DNA from: AV40 sp038230255
GTDB taxonomy: Bacteria; Verrucomicrobiota; Verrucomicrobiia; Chthoniobacterales; UBA10450
Direction: 5' to 3'
Assembly: GCA_038230255.1 (NCBI GenBank)
Contig: JBBRNP010000012.1
Coordinates: 1 to 31,306 of the forward strand
DNA length: 31,306 nucleotides
The notes under the pieces are model-generated. The model made no database searches. It saw only the letters and a program-made list of their open reading frames with translations, and was not told where the DNA came from. Positions 7,647 to 16,422 of this stretch are shown here, piece after piece. Within the stretch, counting starts at the first letter, position 1, and the number at the start of each line of letters is the position of its first letter. Made by a program: the position numbers and the translations under genes.

Positions 7647-8900
7647 TTAACGGAATCGGCGTCGGGCGATTTCGTCTTTGATGTCTTCGAGCGCTTCCTC
7701 GCGCTGTTCCCGGATCGTTTTGATGTAAAAGATTGTGCCAACGATGCCGAGCGCGGTAGCGCCGAGGAAATTGAAGTTTGGGTTTATGCTCCAGAGATAG
7801 GCGCCCAAAATTGCCGCTACGCTGACGATTAAATCGCGGACTAAATAGTAGGCGCCGACCATTTGCCCGCACCGGGCCGGATCGCAGTAACCGATGATGA
7901 GTGCCTTGCGCGAGGTGTCGCCGAATTCCTTAAAGCCGCGAATAACAAAGGCGACTACAAGCAGGAAAAAGCTGTAGGACGGAAATCCGCGCGAGATGAG
8001 CAAGCTGATCGGAAACAGCGTGAACATAATGAACGTTACGATCACGAACGGCTCGCGGCCATATCTGTCGGCATAATGCGAAGCCGGGATGATGCACAGC
8101 GTCGCGGCCAGCATTTCCACAGCCGTAAGCACGCCCACTTGTTTCGCGCTCACGCCAATGTAGTCCATCGCGAAAATCACGACCCACGCATAAGGAATGC
8201 GTTCGCAAAATCGAATCAGGATGTCGCTCAAGAGCAGCCGCCGCATCGGCGAATTGAACTCGCGCAAGCTTTGCCAAAGATTAACGCGTTCCTTGGCCGT
8301 TTCTTCCTTGGGTTCGTCTCTGATCTGCCGTTGCACGAAAATCGTCGCGCCTGAAAGCACGATCGAAATGACGAGCGCGATCCTGACGCCGCCGATCACA
8401 CCGAACCGATCGATCAACACTCCGCCAAAGAACGGCGCGACCATGATCGGCAATCGCTTGATTACCGATTGGACGCCGATGCCCATGGAATGGCGATTTG
8501 CTTCCAGCGCCGCCGCAACAAGGGAAAACGTCGCCGGCAACGAAAAGCAGGTCCATGACAAAAAGAGAAACATTCCCGCGATGACCGCCGCCCAATGCGG
8601 AATAAGAAGCACGAGCGCGTAGCCAACGATCGATACGATGTTGAAAGTGAGAAACGCTCGCCGATGTCCCCAAAGATCGACAATCACTCCGCCGGGATAG
8701 GCGTAAAGCGCGCCGAGTAATGTGCGTAGGGCGTCATAGAGACCGATCACAAAAACACTCGCCCCGAGCGCTTGAAGATACTTCGGGACAAATCGCATCC
8801 AGAGTTCTTCGCCCGCGCCGATTACGAAAATGGCGATGAGCAGAATGACGAGATTGCGTTTCAGTCCAAAAAAATCGGCCAGCGATTTCAGGGCGCCCAC
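7647..8900 (-). CDS. Major facilitator superfamily transporter
   Basis: The 417-residue product has about 11-12 predicted transmembrane helices. The first is LVILLIAIFVIGAGEELWM. The loop VIVDLWGHRRAFLTFNIVS after the second helix is the MFS signature loop (G-x-x-x-D-x-x-GxRR). A cytoplasmic mid-loop (RDEPKEETAKERVNLWQ) separates the two six-helix halves, and the second half carries the related HYADRYGREPFVIV. The C-terminus is basic (REQREEALEDIKDEIARRRFR). Substrate cannot be inferred. The N-terminal MGALKSLADFFGLKRN supports the assigned start. It faces a divergent gene at 9006 across a 105-bp gap that must hold both promoters. Confidence 0.9.
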   Translation of the reverse strand: MGALKSLADFFGLKRNLVILLIAIFVIGAGEELWMRFVPKYLQALGASVFVIGLYDALRTLLGALYAYPGGVIVDLWGHRRAFLTFNIVSIVGYALVLLIPHWAAVIAGMFLFLSWTCFSLPATFSLVAAALEANRHSMGIGVQSVIKRLPIMVAPFFGGVLIDRFGVIGGVRIALVISIVLSGATIFVQRQIRDEPKEETAKERVNLWQSLREFNSPMRRLLLSDILIRFCERIPYAWVVIFAMDYIGVSAKQVGVLTAVEMLAATLCIIPASHYADRYGREPFVIVTFIMFTLFPISLLISRGFPSYSFFLLVVAFVIRGFKEFGDTSRKALIIGYCDPARCGQMVGAYYLVRDLIVSVAAILGAYLWSINPNFNFLGATALGIVGTIFYIKTIREQREEALEDIKDEIARRRFR

Positions 8901-9005
8901 GCAGAAGTTTTGTCTTAATCGCGCGGTTTATACAAGCGTGCGGCCAAAGGCGATTTTCCACCTCTTTCACCGTGCACATGCGTTCTACCTAGATTAGAGG
9001 ATAAA

Positions 9006-9791
9006 ATGGACGAAAGAAAATCGAACCTCGTTGCAAAAGTACCGCAGGTAACGCTTCTCTTCTGGATCATTAAGATCCTCGCGACCACGCTCGGCGAGAC
9101 TGGGGGCGATGCCGTTACCATGTCGTGGCTGGGTGAAACGACGGCCGAAGCCAAAGGCACCGGCTATCTGATCGGAACGGCAATTTTCGGTGTGATTTTC
9201 ATAGCCGCAGTGCTCGTCCAAATCAGGGCGAAGAAATTTCACCCGTTCCTCTATTGGCTGACCATCGTCGCGACGACGACGGTCGGGACCACCCTGGCGG
9301 ATTATTGCACCAGATCGCTCGGCATCGGCTACACCGGCGGTTCGACGATCTTGCTCATCTTCGTGATTGCGTCGCTTCTGATCTGGCGTTGGTCGACCGG
9401 GAGCATATCGATCGAAACGGTGAATACCCCGAAGGTCGAGGTGTTTTATTGGATGACGATCATATTCTCGCAGACGCTCGGGACGGCACTCGGGGATTGG
9501 GTCGCCGATACCAACGAAATGGGCTTTGCGGGGGCGGCGGCGGTGTTCGGGGGTTTACTCCTCGTGACCGCTCTCCTCTATTACTTCACCAGCCTTTCCC
9601 GCGTCATTTTATTTTGGGCGGCATTCATTTTGACTCGCCCGCTCGGCGCCGTCGTCGGCGACTTGCTCGATAAGCCACACGCACAAGGAGGGCTGGCTCT
9701 CAGCCGTTACACGGCATCGTTAACGCTCCTGGTCGTAATCGTCGCGTTGATTCTAATTTTCCGGCAGAAGCCGGCTTCGAAAGCGCATTGA
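9006..9791 (+). CDS. Four-repeat membrane protein (DUF347/COG4705 type)
   Basis: The 261-residue product starts MDERKSNLVAKVPQVTLLFW and has a good ribosome binding site (TTAGAGGA about 6-12 bases upstream). It consists of about eight transmembrane helices arranged as four internal repeats. Each repeat has an aromatic-Trp pair, then exactly 15 residues from Trp to a conserved Asp in a T-x-G-x-x-x-x-D pattern: Trp20/Asp35, Trp84/Asp99, Trp149/Asp164 and Trp204/Asp219. This matches the DUF347 repeat of COG4705 membrane proteins. Four buried acids with Thr/Gly helix contacts suggest an ion or metal path, but transport is inference. Charges at the ends (RAKKFHP, FRQKPASKAH) are compatible with an inner-membrane topology. 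Confidence 0.88.
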   Translation: MDERKSNLVAKVPQVTLLFWIIKILATTLGETGGDAVTMSWLGETTAEAKGTGYLIGTAIFGVIFIAAVLVQIRAKKFHPFLYWLTIVATTTVGTTLADYCTRSLGIGYTGGSTILLIFVIASLLIWRWSTGSISIETVNTPKVEVFYWMTIIFSQTLGTALGDWVADTNEMGFAGAAAVFGGLLLVTALLYYFTSLSRVILFWAAFILTRPLGAVVGDLLDKPHAQGGLALSRYTASLTLLVVIVALILIFRQKPASKAH

Positions 9792-9813
9792 AAAAATCCG
9801 AAGAAGGCGTCGC

Positions 9814-10557
9814 TCAATAGAGCAACTGCACGCCAAAATAGCCGATCAACGCGAGCGGTTCGTCGTCCGGCGTTCGCACTTCGTGACCTAACGAAGTAAT
9901 CAGAATGCGCGTTTCGCTGAATTCATGACGCAGGCCGACGTTCAACGTCAATACGTCGCGCGTGAAGTTCATGCGCGATGTACCATGAAATTCCGCCATT
10001 AACGTCGTCGTCTTCGCCAAATCATATCCGCCGACAATTCCGTAGAGCCATTCGCTGCGACCAACGCTGCTGGCGAGCGGACCAAACTCCGCATCGGCAC
10101 GCCAGGGACCAAACCGCTTCGCGATTTGAAATGGAATTTGAAACCGTGTGCCGTCTTCAGCGAGTCCGCGTCGGACCGATGCTTGCACAACGTTGAAGAT
10201 GACCCGCGGAAACATCGACATGTCGAAACCGTTCTGTTCTTCATCGAGAAAACGCCATTTCAACGCTGCTTCGCTCCCGCCTAGGCCGCCAATCGGGCCG
10301 CGGTCGTTCCGCTTCAATAATACCGGCGCGGTTTGGAGGGTGAGCTGAATGCGTTCGCCGACTCCGTAATTCAGATCGAGTGCGGGCAAATCGTACGCCG
10401 TTTCGCCGGAACGATGTTCAAATGCGATCGCAATGTTGTTCTCCCACTTGCCGGGTCCGGGCGTGCCCGGATCATCGGTAATCATCGGCGGACCGCCTTG
10501 AGCAAAAGCAACTCGCGCCGCGCACGCGAAACAGACTGCAATCGCTAATCGTCGCAC
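9814..10557 (-). CDS. Outer-membrane beta-barrel, MetA-like (phenol pathway) fold
   Basis: The start is GTG at 10557, two codons after the stop of the YVTN gene (TAGCTCGTG), so the two are co-transcribed. The 247-residue product has a signal peptide (MRRLAIAVCFACAARVAFA). The mature part starts GGPPMITDDPGTPGPGKWE, characteristic of a family of barrels annotated as transporters or MetA-pathway-like proteins. Alternating amphipathic strands run to the end (LTLNVGLRHEF, ALIGYFGVQLLY), and the terminal aromatic residue (Y) is typical for BamA-dependent insertion. Cargo is unknown. Pairing with a secreted propeller suggests a joint envelope function. Confidence 0.8.
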   Translation of the reverse strand: MRRLAIAVCFACAARVAFAQGGPPMITDDPGTPGPGKWENNIAIAFEHRSGETAYDLPALDLNYGVGERIQLTLQTAPVLLKRNDRGPIGGLGGSEAALKWRFLDEEQNGFDMSMFPRVIFNVVQASVRRGLAEDGTRFQIPFQIAKRFGPWRADAEFGPLASSVGRSEWLYGIVGGYDLAKTTTLMAEFHGTSRMNFTRDVLTLNVGLRHEFSETRILITSLGHEVRTPDDEPLALIGYFGVQLLY

Positions 10558-10560
10558 GAG

Positions 10561-11604
10561 CTAATGATTTGCCGATTCAGCCGGACCGTAAACTAAGAGT
10601 TTCAGCGTATTCGGTACGACGGTTGGTCGTCCGGGAGATGCCCCGGGAGCCGGTGAAGGCGGCGGCTGGAATTGGGCCGACGGCAAATAGATTCGATGCG
10701 TCTTCGGATCGAGGGTCATGGTCCGCGCGCCGCGTTCGGTTTTTAGCGTTTGAATAACCGTCAATTTGTCCGGCATCTCTTCTTTCGCGATTGTGGTTAT
10801 GCCCTCACCGCACGATGCAAATGCGAGCTGTGTCGCCTCATCAAATGCGCAGCCATCAACTCCCGCGCCGATCGGGACAGTGGCCACAACTTTTCCGGTT
10901 TCGGTATCGAGCATGACCATCATTTTGTTATGACAGGTGGCAAACAAACGATGGTGCGCAGCGTCTAAAGCAATGCCGCTCGGTTCTGTCCCCGGCGCCA
11001 CCGACCAGCGCGCGATGACCTCGTGTTTCGTCGCGTCAATCACGGCGACTTCACTTTTGTCTTCGATATTGCAGTAGACGCGACCCGCGGCGCTATCGGC
11101 GACCGCGAACTCCGGACCGCCTCCGAGGGGGATCGTGGCAACGACCTTCGCTTGTTTCGCGTCGATCACCGTCGCGGAATTTCCGGTGTGATTGAAAATG
11201 TAAACTTCCCCACGCTGCGGTTCGTAAGCGATTGCATCCGGACTTTGGCCGGTCTCAACCTTCGAAATGGTCTTAAGCGAAGTTAAATCGACAACACTCG
11301 ATTTCGATTCTTTGCCATTGGATGAAAACCCCCGTTGCAGTTCAGGGACGGGCATGAATGCGTGAACGCCCGGCGTGTCTCCAATTTCCCCGACCAGAGT
11401 GTTGTGATCAAGATCGACCACGACCACCTTGGTCGCATGCGAGAGATAGAGACGACCCGCCTCGGAGTCGATTGAGAGAATATCCCAGCCGCCTTCACCG
11501 CCGACCGGGACCTCAGTCAAAAATTTGTAGGGCTCTTGCGCGACAACCGTCGCCTCACAGAACGCAATCAGTCCCAGTAATAGGTGCAAACAGGTTCTAC
11601 GCAT
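10561..11604 (-). CDS. Secreted YncE-like YVTN beta-propeller protein
   Basis: The ATG at 11604 is preferred over the longer frame to 11814 because it yields a proper signal peptide (MRRTCLHLLLGLIAFCEATVVA). The extension has no such pattern. The 347-residue product contains about six to seven blades of the 40-residue YVTN type, for example QSPDAIAYEPQRGEVYIFNH then TVIDAKQAKVVATIPLGG, and EPSGIALDAAHHRLFATCHN then VMLDTETGKVVATVPIGAG. This matches YncE-family periplasmic propellers, which are generally binding or scaffolding proteins without known catalysis. A Pro-rich stretch (FQPPPSPAPGASPG) precedes the last strand. It is the first gene of a pair with the barrel at 9814-10557. Confidence 0.88.
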   Translation of the reverse strand: MRRTCLHLLLGLIAFCEATVVAQEPYKFLTEVPVGGEGGWDILSIDSEAGRLYLSHATKVVVVDLDHNTLVGEIGDTPGVHAFMPVPELQRGFSSNGKESKSSVVDLTSLKTISKVETGQSPDAIAYEPQRGEVYIFNHTGNSATVIDAKQAKVVATIPLGGGPEFAVADSAAGRVYCNIEDKSEVAVIDATKHEVIARWSVAPGTEPSGIALDAAHHRLFATCHNKMMVMLDTETGKVVATVPIGAGVDGCAFDEATQLAFASCGEGITTIAKEEMPDKLTVIQTLKTERGARTMTLDPKTHRIYLPSAQFQPPPSPAPGASPGRPTVVPNTLKLLVYGPAESANH

Positions 11605-11698
11605 TCGCACTGCTACAGCATTTTCGAAAGAAGTGCACCCAAACCGTCTGTTCGACCGCAAAGCGATCGCGGGACATCGCCTGACAAGATCGATAACG

Positions 11699-12325
11699 TT
11701 ACTTCGCAGTCGTGAGACGCAGACCGAGAAAAACAAAGAGCGCGCCGGTTGTTCGATTGAGCCACTGCGCGATCGTTTCGTTCGCTCGCAATCGTTCGCT
11801 AAAGGTTGAAGCAAACCACGCGAGCACGAGGCACCAGATTGTGCCGGTGGTCACGAAGGCGAAGCCGAGCAATAGAAACGCCAACACTTTGGTGTTCGAT
11901 GCCGGGTCGATGAATTGTGGAAGAAAGGCGAGAAAAAATAGCGCCACCTTCGGATTGAGGATGTTCGTGACAACGCCTTGGCGAAATGCGGCCGTGGTCG
12001 TGCGTCGCCGAAAGTTAGACGGCACACTCAAATTCTTGCGTTGATCGAGAACCATTTTGATTCCGAGAAAAATCAGATACGCGCCACCGACTAACTTGAT
12101 CGCGCCGAAAGCGAGCGCTGAGGCGGCGAGAATTGCCGAAAGTCCGAGCGCCGCGGCACAGGTATGAAAAATACTGCCGACGCAAATGCCAAGCGCCGAT
12201 GCGACTCCGGCTTCCCGGCCTTGCGCGATGCTACGTCCCAAAATGTAAACCGTGTCCGGACCGGGTGTCAGGTTGAGCAAGATGCCGGCGGCTAAAAACA
12301 ATCCGAAATCGTGGATGCCAAACAT
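11699..12325 (-). CDS. LysE/RhtB family amino-acid exporter
   Basis: The 208-residue product has six predicted helices and the hallmark LLNLTPGPDTVYILGRSIAQG at residues 16-36. The Pro-Gly-Pro-Asp motif after the first helix is diagnostic for the LysE/RhtB superfamily. Further matches are GREAGVASALGICVGS, LIFLGIKMVL and FRQGVVTNILNPKVALFFLA. Family members export amino acids such as homoserine, threonine, leucine or lysine; the substrate here is unknown. It is divergent from the chromate-transporter gene with a short (about 34 bp) spacer, so the two promoters overlap. Confidence 0.92.
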   Translation of the reverse strand: MFGIHDFGLFLAAGILLNLTPGPDTVYILGRSIAQGREAGVASALGICVGSIFHTCAAALGLSAILAASALAFGAIKLVGGAYLIFLGIKMVLDQRKNLSVPSNFRRRTTTAAFRQGVVTNILNPKVALFFLAFLPQFIDPASNTKVLAFLLLGFAFVTTGTIWCLVLAWFASTFSERLRANETIAQWLNRTTGALFVFLGLRLTTAK

Positions 12326-12359
12326 GGTTCCTTGTAGTTAATCAGTGTTGGCTGCCGTT

Positions 12360-13709
12360 ATGAATCAAACTTCTGACCACACCACCCAAGACCCGCCTCC
12401 GTCAGACAGCTACGGCGTGGCAGGTCGACCTCGAGCACCTTCGTTTGGGGAAGCGTTTCGGTTTTGGCTGAAACTCGGATTCATTTCGTTCGGCGGACCG
12501 AGCGGCCAGATCGCGATGATGCACGCCGAACTGGTCGAGAAAAAACGCTGGATCGATAATGCCCGGTTTCTGCATGCGCTGAATTTTTGCATGTTACTGC
12601 CCGGTCCCGAAGCGCAACAACTTGCGATCTACATCGGCTGGCTTTTGCACAAGACGCGTGGCGGCGTCGTTGCCGGCGCTCTCTTTGTTATTCCGTCGAT
12701 CTTTATTCTTTGGGCGCTCAGTTACGTTTATGTCGCGTTCGGACACATTCCGTGGATTGCGGCGATCTTTTACGGGCTGAAACCGGCGGTGCTTGCCATT
12801 GTCGCCGTGGCTGTCATCCGGATTGGAAGCAAGGCGCTCAAGAACGCGGTCATGTGGTCGCTCGCCTTAGCCGCATTCGTCGCAATTTATTTTTTCCACG
12901 TGCCATTTCCTTTGATCATCATTAGCGCGGGGATTCTTGGACTTATTGGTAACAAAATATTGCCGCAATATTTTCGCGGCGAAGTCGCCCACCCATCCGA
13001 TGTCGACCTTGCCGGTAAAGTTGGCGACCGCGCAAAACCGACGTGGCTTCACGCGCTCAAGATTTCGGCCACCTGGATTGTGATCTGGGCGTTGCCGCTT
13101 GCGTTTATCGGAATTTTTCTCGGACCCGATCACACGATTTTTCGCGAAGGAGTCTTTTTCAGCAAAGCGGCGGTCGTTACTTTCGGCGGCGCTTACGCGG
13201 TGCTGCCTTATGTCTCGCAACAAGCGGTCGAGCATTTTCACTGGCTGACTGCGCCGCAGATGCTGGACGGACTCGGTCTCGCCGAAACAACGCCCGGGCC
13301 GCTCATCATGGTTTTGCAGTTCGTCGGTTTTCTTGGCGCCTGGAATCATCCCGGAAATCTTCCGCCGCTGATGAGTGCGACACTCGGCGCCCTGGTTACG
13401 ACCTGGACAACTTTTGTCCCCTGTTTTCTTTGGGTTTTCCTGGGCGCGCCTTATATCGAGAAATTGCGCGATGTGAAATTACTGACGGCGGCGCTCTCAA
13501 CCGTAACCGCCGCGGTCGTCGGTGTAATTTTGAATCTGGCGGTTTGGTTTGGACTGCACGTCATCTTTCCCACTAGCGGAACCATCGATTGGTTTGCGCT
13601 GGCGATTTGCGCGCTCGCTTTTATCGCCATGCTTCGCTTTAAGATCGACATCATCCCGGTTGTGATCGCGAGCGGGCTGCTCGGCTTAATTTACAAATCT
13701 CTTTTGTAG
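12360..13709 (+). CDS. chrA: Long-chain ChrA-type chromate transporter
   Basis: The ATG at 12360 is chosen over an in-frame GTG at 12345. The 449-residue protein is a two-domain (long-chain) CHR family transporter. The first half carries FWLKLGFISFGGPSGQIAMM and NFCMLLPGPEAQQLAIYIGW, and the second carries SKAAVVTFGGAYAVLPYVSQ and LGLAETTPGPLIMVLQFVGF. These are the two FGG and PGP signatures of the family. About 10-12 helices are predicted, with a polar loop between the halves (about residues 200-235). Family members expel chromate by proton-linked antiport; chromate as substrate is by homology only. The TAG stop lies inside the REP element at 13705-13756. Confidence 0.9.
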   Translation: MNQTSDHTTQDPPPSDSYGVAGRPRAPSFGEAFRFWLKLGFISFGGPSGQIAMMHAELVEKKRWIDNARFLHALNFCMLLPGPEAQQLAIYIGWLLHKTRGGVVAGALFVIPSIFILWALSYVYVAFGHIPWIAAIFYGLKPAVLAIVAVAVIRIGSKALKNAVMWSLALAAFVAIYFFHVPFPLIIISAGILGLIGNKILPQYFRGEVAHPSDVDLAGKVGDRAKPTWLHALKISATWIVIWALPLAFIGIFLGPDHTIFREGVFFSKAAVVTFGGAYAVLPYVSQQAVEHFHWLTAPQMLDGLGLAETTPGPLIMVLQFVGFLGAWNHPGNLPPLMSATLGALVTTWTTFVPCFLWVFLGAPYIEKLRDVKLLTAALSTVTAAVVGVILNLAVWFGLHVIFPTSGTIDWFALAICALAFIAMLRFKIDIIPVVIASGLLGLIYKSLL

Positions 13710-13756
13710 GGGAAGCCGTCGGCTTCCCATTGGGACGACAGCTTCGTCCCCCTACA
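13705..13756. repeat. Paired REP palindrome (BIME-like)
   Basis: The element is bounded by TGTAGG and CCTACA as terminal inverted repeats. It holds two hairpins head to head: GGGAAGCC-GTC-GGCTTCCC and GGGACGA-CAGCT-TCGTCCC. The first matches the hairpins flanking the RAYT gene (28150-28173, 28625-28648) apart from a covarying base pair near the loop. It supplies the stop codon of the ChrA gene and lies between it and the convergent gene at 13769, so it may also act in transcript ending. It is most likely a non-autonomous element mobilised by a RAYT. Confidence 0.85.
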
Positions 13757-13768
13757 GAAGAACGAAAC

Positions 13769-14146
13769 CTATCCCGCCGCCGGTTTTAAGCGCTCGCACT
13801 CCGCTTGGTAAGCTTCAATGAGCGCCGAGATTTTGGAGTGGAAAGCCTCTTGCGCGGAGTAAACGTCTCCGATGGACTCAACGAACGCTTTCTGCTTAAG
13901 TTCGTCCTCGATCGTCAAACTGAGTTCGGCCAGCTTTTCGATGTTGGTGCGTGAATGAAACTCCAATTCTCTGAGCTTGGCGAGAAGTGCAAGCGACTTT
14001 TCCAGCTTTGTCGGATCCGGCTTAGCAGCTTCCACAGCTTGCTTTTTCTTGCCCGGTTTAGGCGAAGGCGCGGCGTCGCTCTTGTGATGCTTCTCTTGGG
14101 TGACTTTCTTGGCGTGCGCGATGTTTCGTGGATCTCCCATAACCAA
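13769..14146 (-). CDS. Small charged helical protein, unknown function
   Basis: The 125-residue product starts MVMGDPRNIAHAKKV; the second Met is an alternative start. The first 45 residues are Lys/Pro/Ala-rich and probably disordered (APSPKPGKKKQAVEAAKPD). Residues of about 47-120 are strongly helical with heptad-like spacing (LEKSLALLAKLRELEFHSRT, IEKLAELSLTIEDELKQKAF), suggesting a coiled coil. There is no signal peptide and no recognised domain. It begins 3 bp after the stop of the VOC gene on the same strand, so the two are probably co-transcribed. Confidence 0.7.
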   Translation of the reverse strand: MVMGDPRNIAHAKKVTQEKHHKSDAAPSPKPGKKKQAVEAAKPDPTKLEKSLALLAKLRELEFHSRTNIEKLAELSLTIEDELKQKAFVESIGDVYSAQEAFHSKISALIEAYQAECERLKPAAG

Positions 14147-14149
14147 ACA

Positions 14150-14536
14150 CTAAGCCGCTGATGTGTGCAGCGCGATCCGATTTCCTTCGGAATCAATAAC
14201 TACCGCACGAAAGCCGTGCTCGCCGATTTGTTGTCGTGCCCGTAAGACTTTTCCGCCATTGGCCCGCACGGCTTTGACCGCTTCATCCAAGCGGGCTTCG
14301 ACCAGCAGATAAATCAATGGACCGTTGGCTGAGGGTGTGTTGTCTACGCCTCCACTATCGCTGCGGACGCAAAGGCAACCGGAAGCGTTTTGTTCTCCGT
14401 GAGGCAGGAGACCGTATTCCATTCCGCCTTCGGACAACTTCTTGACCTCTTCGCCAAGGACAGCGGAATAAAATTTAATCGCGCGATCGAGGTTCGTGAC
14501 TGGAATGTCGGTCCAGCAAAGTGTGTCAGCGGCCAT
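14150..14536 (-). CDS. VOC (glyoxalase/bleomycin-resistance fold) family protein
   Basis: The 128-residue product shows a single VOC module pair. CWTDIPVTNLDRAIKFYSAV is the typical first beta-alpha unit, and the second unit ends in AVVIDSEGNRIALHTS, the usual D-x-x-GN segment. The central GPLIYLLVEARLDEAVKAVR and GGKVLRARQQIGEHGFR complete the fold. VOC proteins range from glyoxalases to dioxygenases and resistance proteins. Metal ligands cannot be fixed with confidence, so no activity is assigned. It precedes the charged helical protein gene by 3 bp and is divergent from the GH15 gene, leaving about 55 bp for both promoters. Confidence 0.88.
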   Translation of the reverse strand: MAADTLCWTDIPVTNLDRAIKFYSAVLGEEVKKLSEGGMEYGLLPHGEQNASGCLCVRSDSGGVDNTPSANGPLIYLLVEARLDEAVKAVRANGGKVLRARQQIGEHGFRAVVIDSEGNRIALHTSAA

Positions 14537-14591
14537 CGTTGTTGATCTTAGATTTTGCGCGAGAACTTAATGATTGTCTATTTCTGCGGTA

Positions 14592-16412
14592 ATGGCCGCG
14601 GCCACGACAAAGATAGAGGATTACGCTTTTCTTAGCGACACCCAGACCGCCGCGCTGGTCAGCCGCGACGGCTGTGTGGATTGGCTTTGCTTTCCGCGTT
14701 TCGATTCCGGCGCCTGCTTCGCGTCGTTGTTAGGCACACGCGACAACGGCCATTGGCGTTTTTGGCCGAAAGGAAAGATCGTTAACACGAGTCGCCGCTA
14801 TCGCGGGGATGCGCTGATTCTCGAAACTGAAATTGAAACGAAGAGCGGCGCAGTCCGTTTGATCGATTTCATGCCGCCGCGCGGCGAAAATCCCGACATC
14901 ATTCGGATCGTGGAAGGAATTCGCGGCGAAGTCGCGATGCAGATGGAGTTGATCATCCGGTTCGATTACGGGCGCACGATACCGTGGGTGCGAACCGAGC
15001 ACGGGGGATTGGAAGCCATTGCCGGTCCGAACGGACTGATTTTGCGCACGCCGGTCAAAACGCAGGGCAAAGATTTGACTACCGTCGCCGAATTCGCACT
15101 CAAGAAAGGCGAGCGCGTTCCGTTTGTGCTCACCTGGTTCGCATCACATTCTAAGCCGCCGCGAGCGATTCACGCCGACCACGCATTGCGCGACACGGAA
15201 AGATATTGGAGGAAATGGACGCAGCGTTGTCATCGCAAAACTCGATGGCACGAGGCGGTCATTCGTTCGCTGGTCGTGCTCAAAGGTCTAACGTTCGCGC
15301 CAACCGGTGGGATTGTTGCCGCGGCGACCACATCGTTGCCTGAGCAAATCGGCGGGGTGCGCAATTGGGATTATCGCTATTGCTGGTTGCGCGACGCGAC
15401 TCTCACGCTCCTGGCTTTGGTCGGCGCCGGTTACCATGATGAAGCGAAGAGCTGGCGGGAATGGCTTTTGCGCGCGATTGCCGGCAGCGCCGATCAAATG
15501 CAAATCATGTACGGCGTCCGCGGCGAACGCCGTCTGGAAGAGCTCGAGCTTCCCTGGTTATCCGGTTACGAAAATTCAAAACCAGTGCGGATCGGCAATG
15601 CGGCCTCCAATCAGTTTCAACTCGATGTTTACGGCGAAGTATTGGGCACGATGTACCGCGCGCACAAGGCCGGAATCGAAAACCGCGAAACCGATTGGCG
15701 CCTGCAAGTGGCCCTGATGGATTTTCTCGAATCAAACTGGCACAAGCCGGACGAGGGAATTTGGGAAGTGCGCGGCGGCCCTAAACATTTCACTCATTCC
15801 AAAATGATGGCGTGGGTGGCTTTCGATCGGGCTGTTAAGCTGGTGGAGGAATGCGGATGCGAGGCGGCGGAGCGCGCCGGCCGGTGGCGGAAGATTCGCG
15901 ATCAAATCCATGCCGAAGTTTGCGCGCGCGGATTCAGCCCAACTAAAAAAGCTTTTACGCAGTATTACGGATCGGATGCCCTCGACGCCAGTTTGCTGAT
16001 GTTGCCGCTCGCGGGTTTTCTACCGTTTACCGATAAGAGAGTGCGCGGAACGATCGAAGCGATCGAACGCGAGCTGATGCAGGATGGTTTCGTGCTTCGT
16101 TATCGCCCCGAAGAAGAAGGCGTCGACGGATTGCCGGGGAGAGAAGGTGTGTTTCTACCTTGTTCGTTCTGGATGGTCTCCTGTTTGCATCGCATCGGCC
16201 GCAAAAAGGAAGCGCGCGATCTCTTTGAGCGTTTACTTTCCGTCCGAAACGATCTCGGGCTGCTTTCGGAAGAATACGATCCAACGTCGAAGCGCCAGCT
16301 CGGGAATTTTCCCCAGGCTTTCTCGCATGTCTCACTGGTCAATGCGGCTTTTATTTTGAGCGGTTCACCAACTCCAATCAGAAAGCGGCGCGCTCATCGG
16401 ATCAAAAAGTGA
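14592..16412 (+). CDS. Glycoside hydrolase family 15 protein
   Basis: The ATG at 14592 (MAAATTKIEDYAFLSD) is preferred over a TTG at 14574. The 606-residue cytoplasmic protein has the GH15 architecture. An N-terminal beta-sandwich starts IEDYAFLSDTQTAALVSRDG and continues DWLCFPRFDSGACFASLLG. An (alpha/alpha)6 barrel carries GVRNWDYRYCWLRDATLTLL, YGVRGERRLEELELPWLSGY, the likely general acid Glu392 in GIWEVRGG and the likely base in LLSEEYDP (Glu560/561). Length and motifs match the group annotated as glucoamylase or trehalase-like enzymes, so an alpha-glucoside substrate such as trehalose or a maltooligosaccharide is likely but not resolved. It precedes a PLP decarboxylase gene by 10 bp. Confidence 0.92.
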   Translation: MAAATTKIEDYAFLSDTQTAALVSRDGCVDWLCFPRFDSGACFASLLGTRDNGHWRFWPKGKIVNTSRRYRGDALILETEIETKSGAVRLIDFMPPRGENPDIIRIVEGIRGEVAMQMELIIRFDYGRTIPWVRTEHGGLEAIAGPNGLILRTPVKTQGKDLTTVAEFALKKGERVPFVLTWFASHSKPPRAIHADHALRDTERYWRKWTQRCHRKTRWHEAVIRSLVVLKGLTFAPTGGIVAAATTSLPEQIGGVRNWDYRYCWLRDATLTLLALVGAGYHDEAKSWREWLLRAIAGSADQMQIMYGVRGERRLEELELPWLSGYENSKPVRIGNAASNQFQLDVYGEVLGTMYRAHKAGIENRETDWRLQVALMDFLESNWHKPDEGIWEVRGGPKHFTHSKMMAWVAFDRAVKLVEECGCEAAERAGRWRKIRDQIHAEVCARGFSPTKKAFTQYYGSDALDASLLMLPLAGFLPFTDKRVRGTIEAIERELMQDGFVLRYRPEEEGVDGLPGREGVFLPCSFWMVSCLHRIGRKKEARDLFERLLSVRNDLGLLSEEYDPTSKRQLGNFPQAFSHVSLVNAAFILSGSPTPIRKRRAHRIKK

Positions 16413-16422
16413 GAACATAAAC

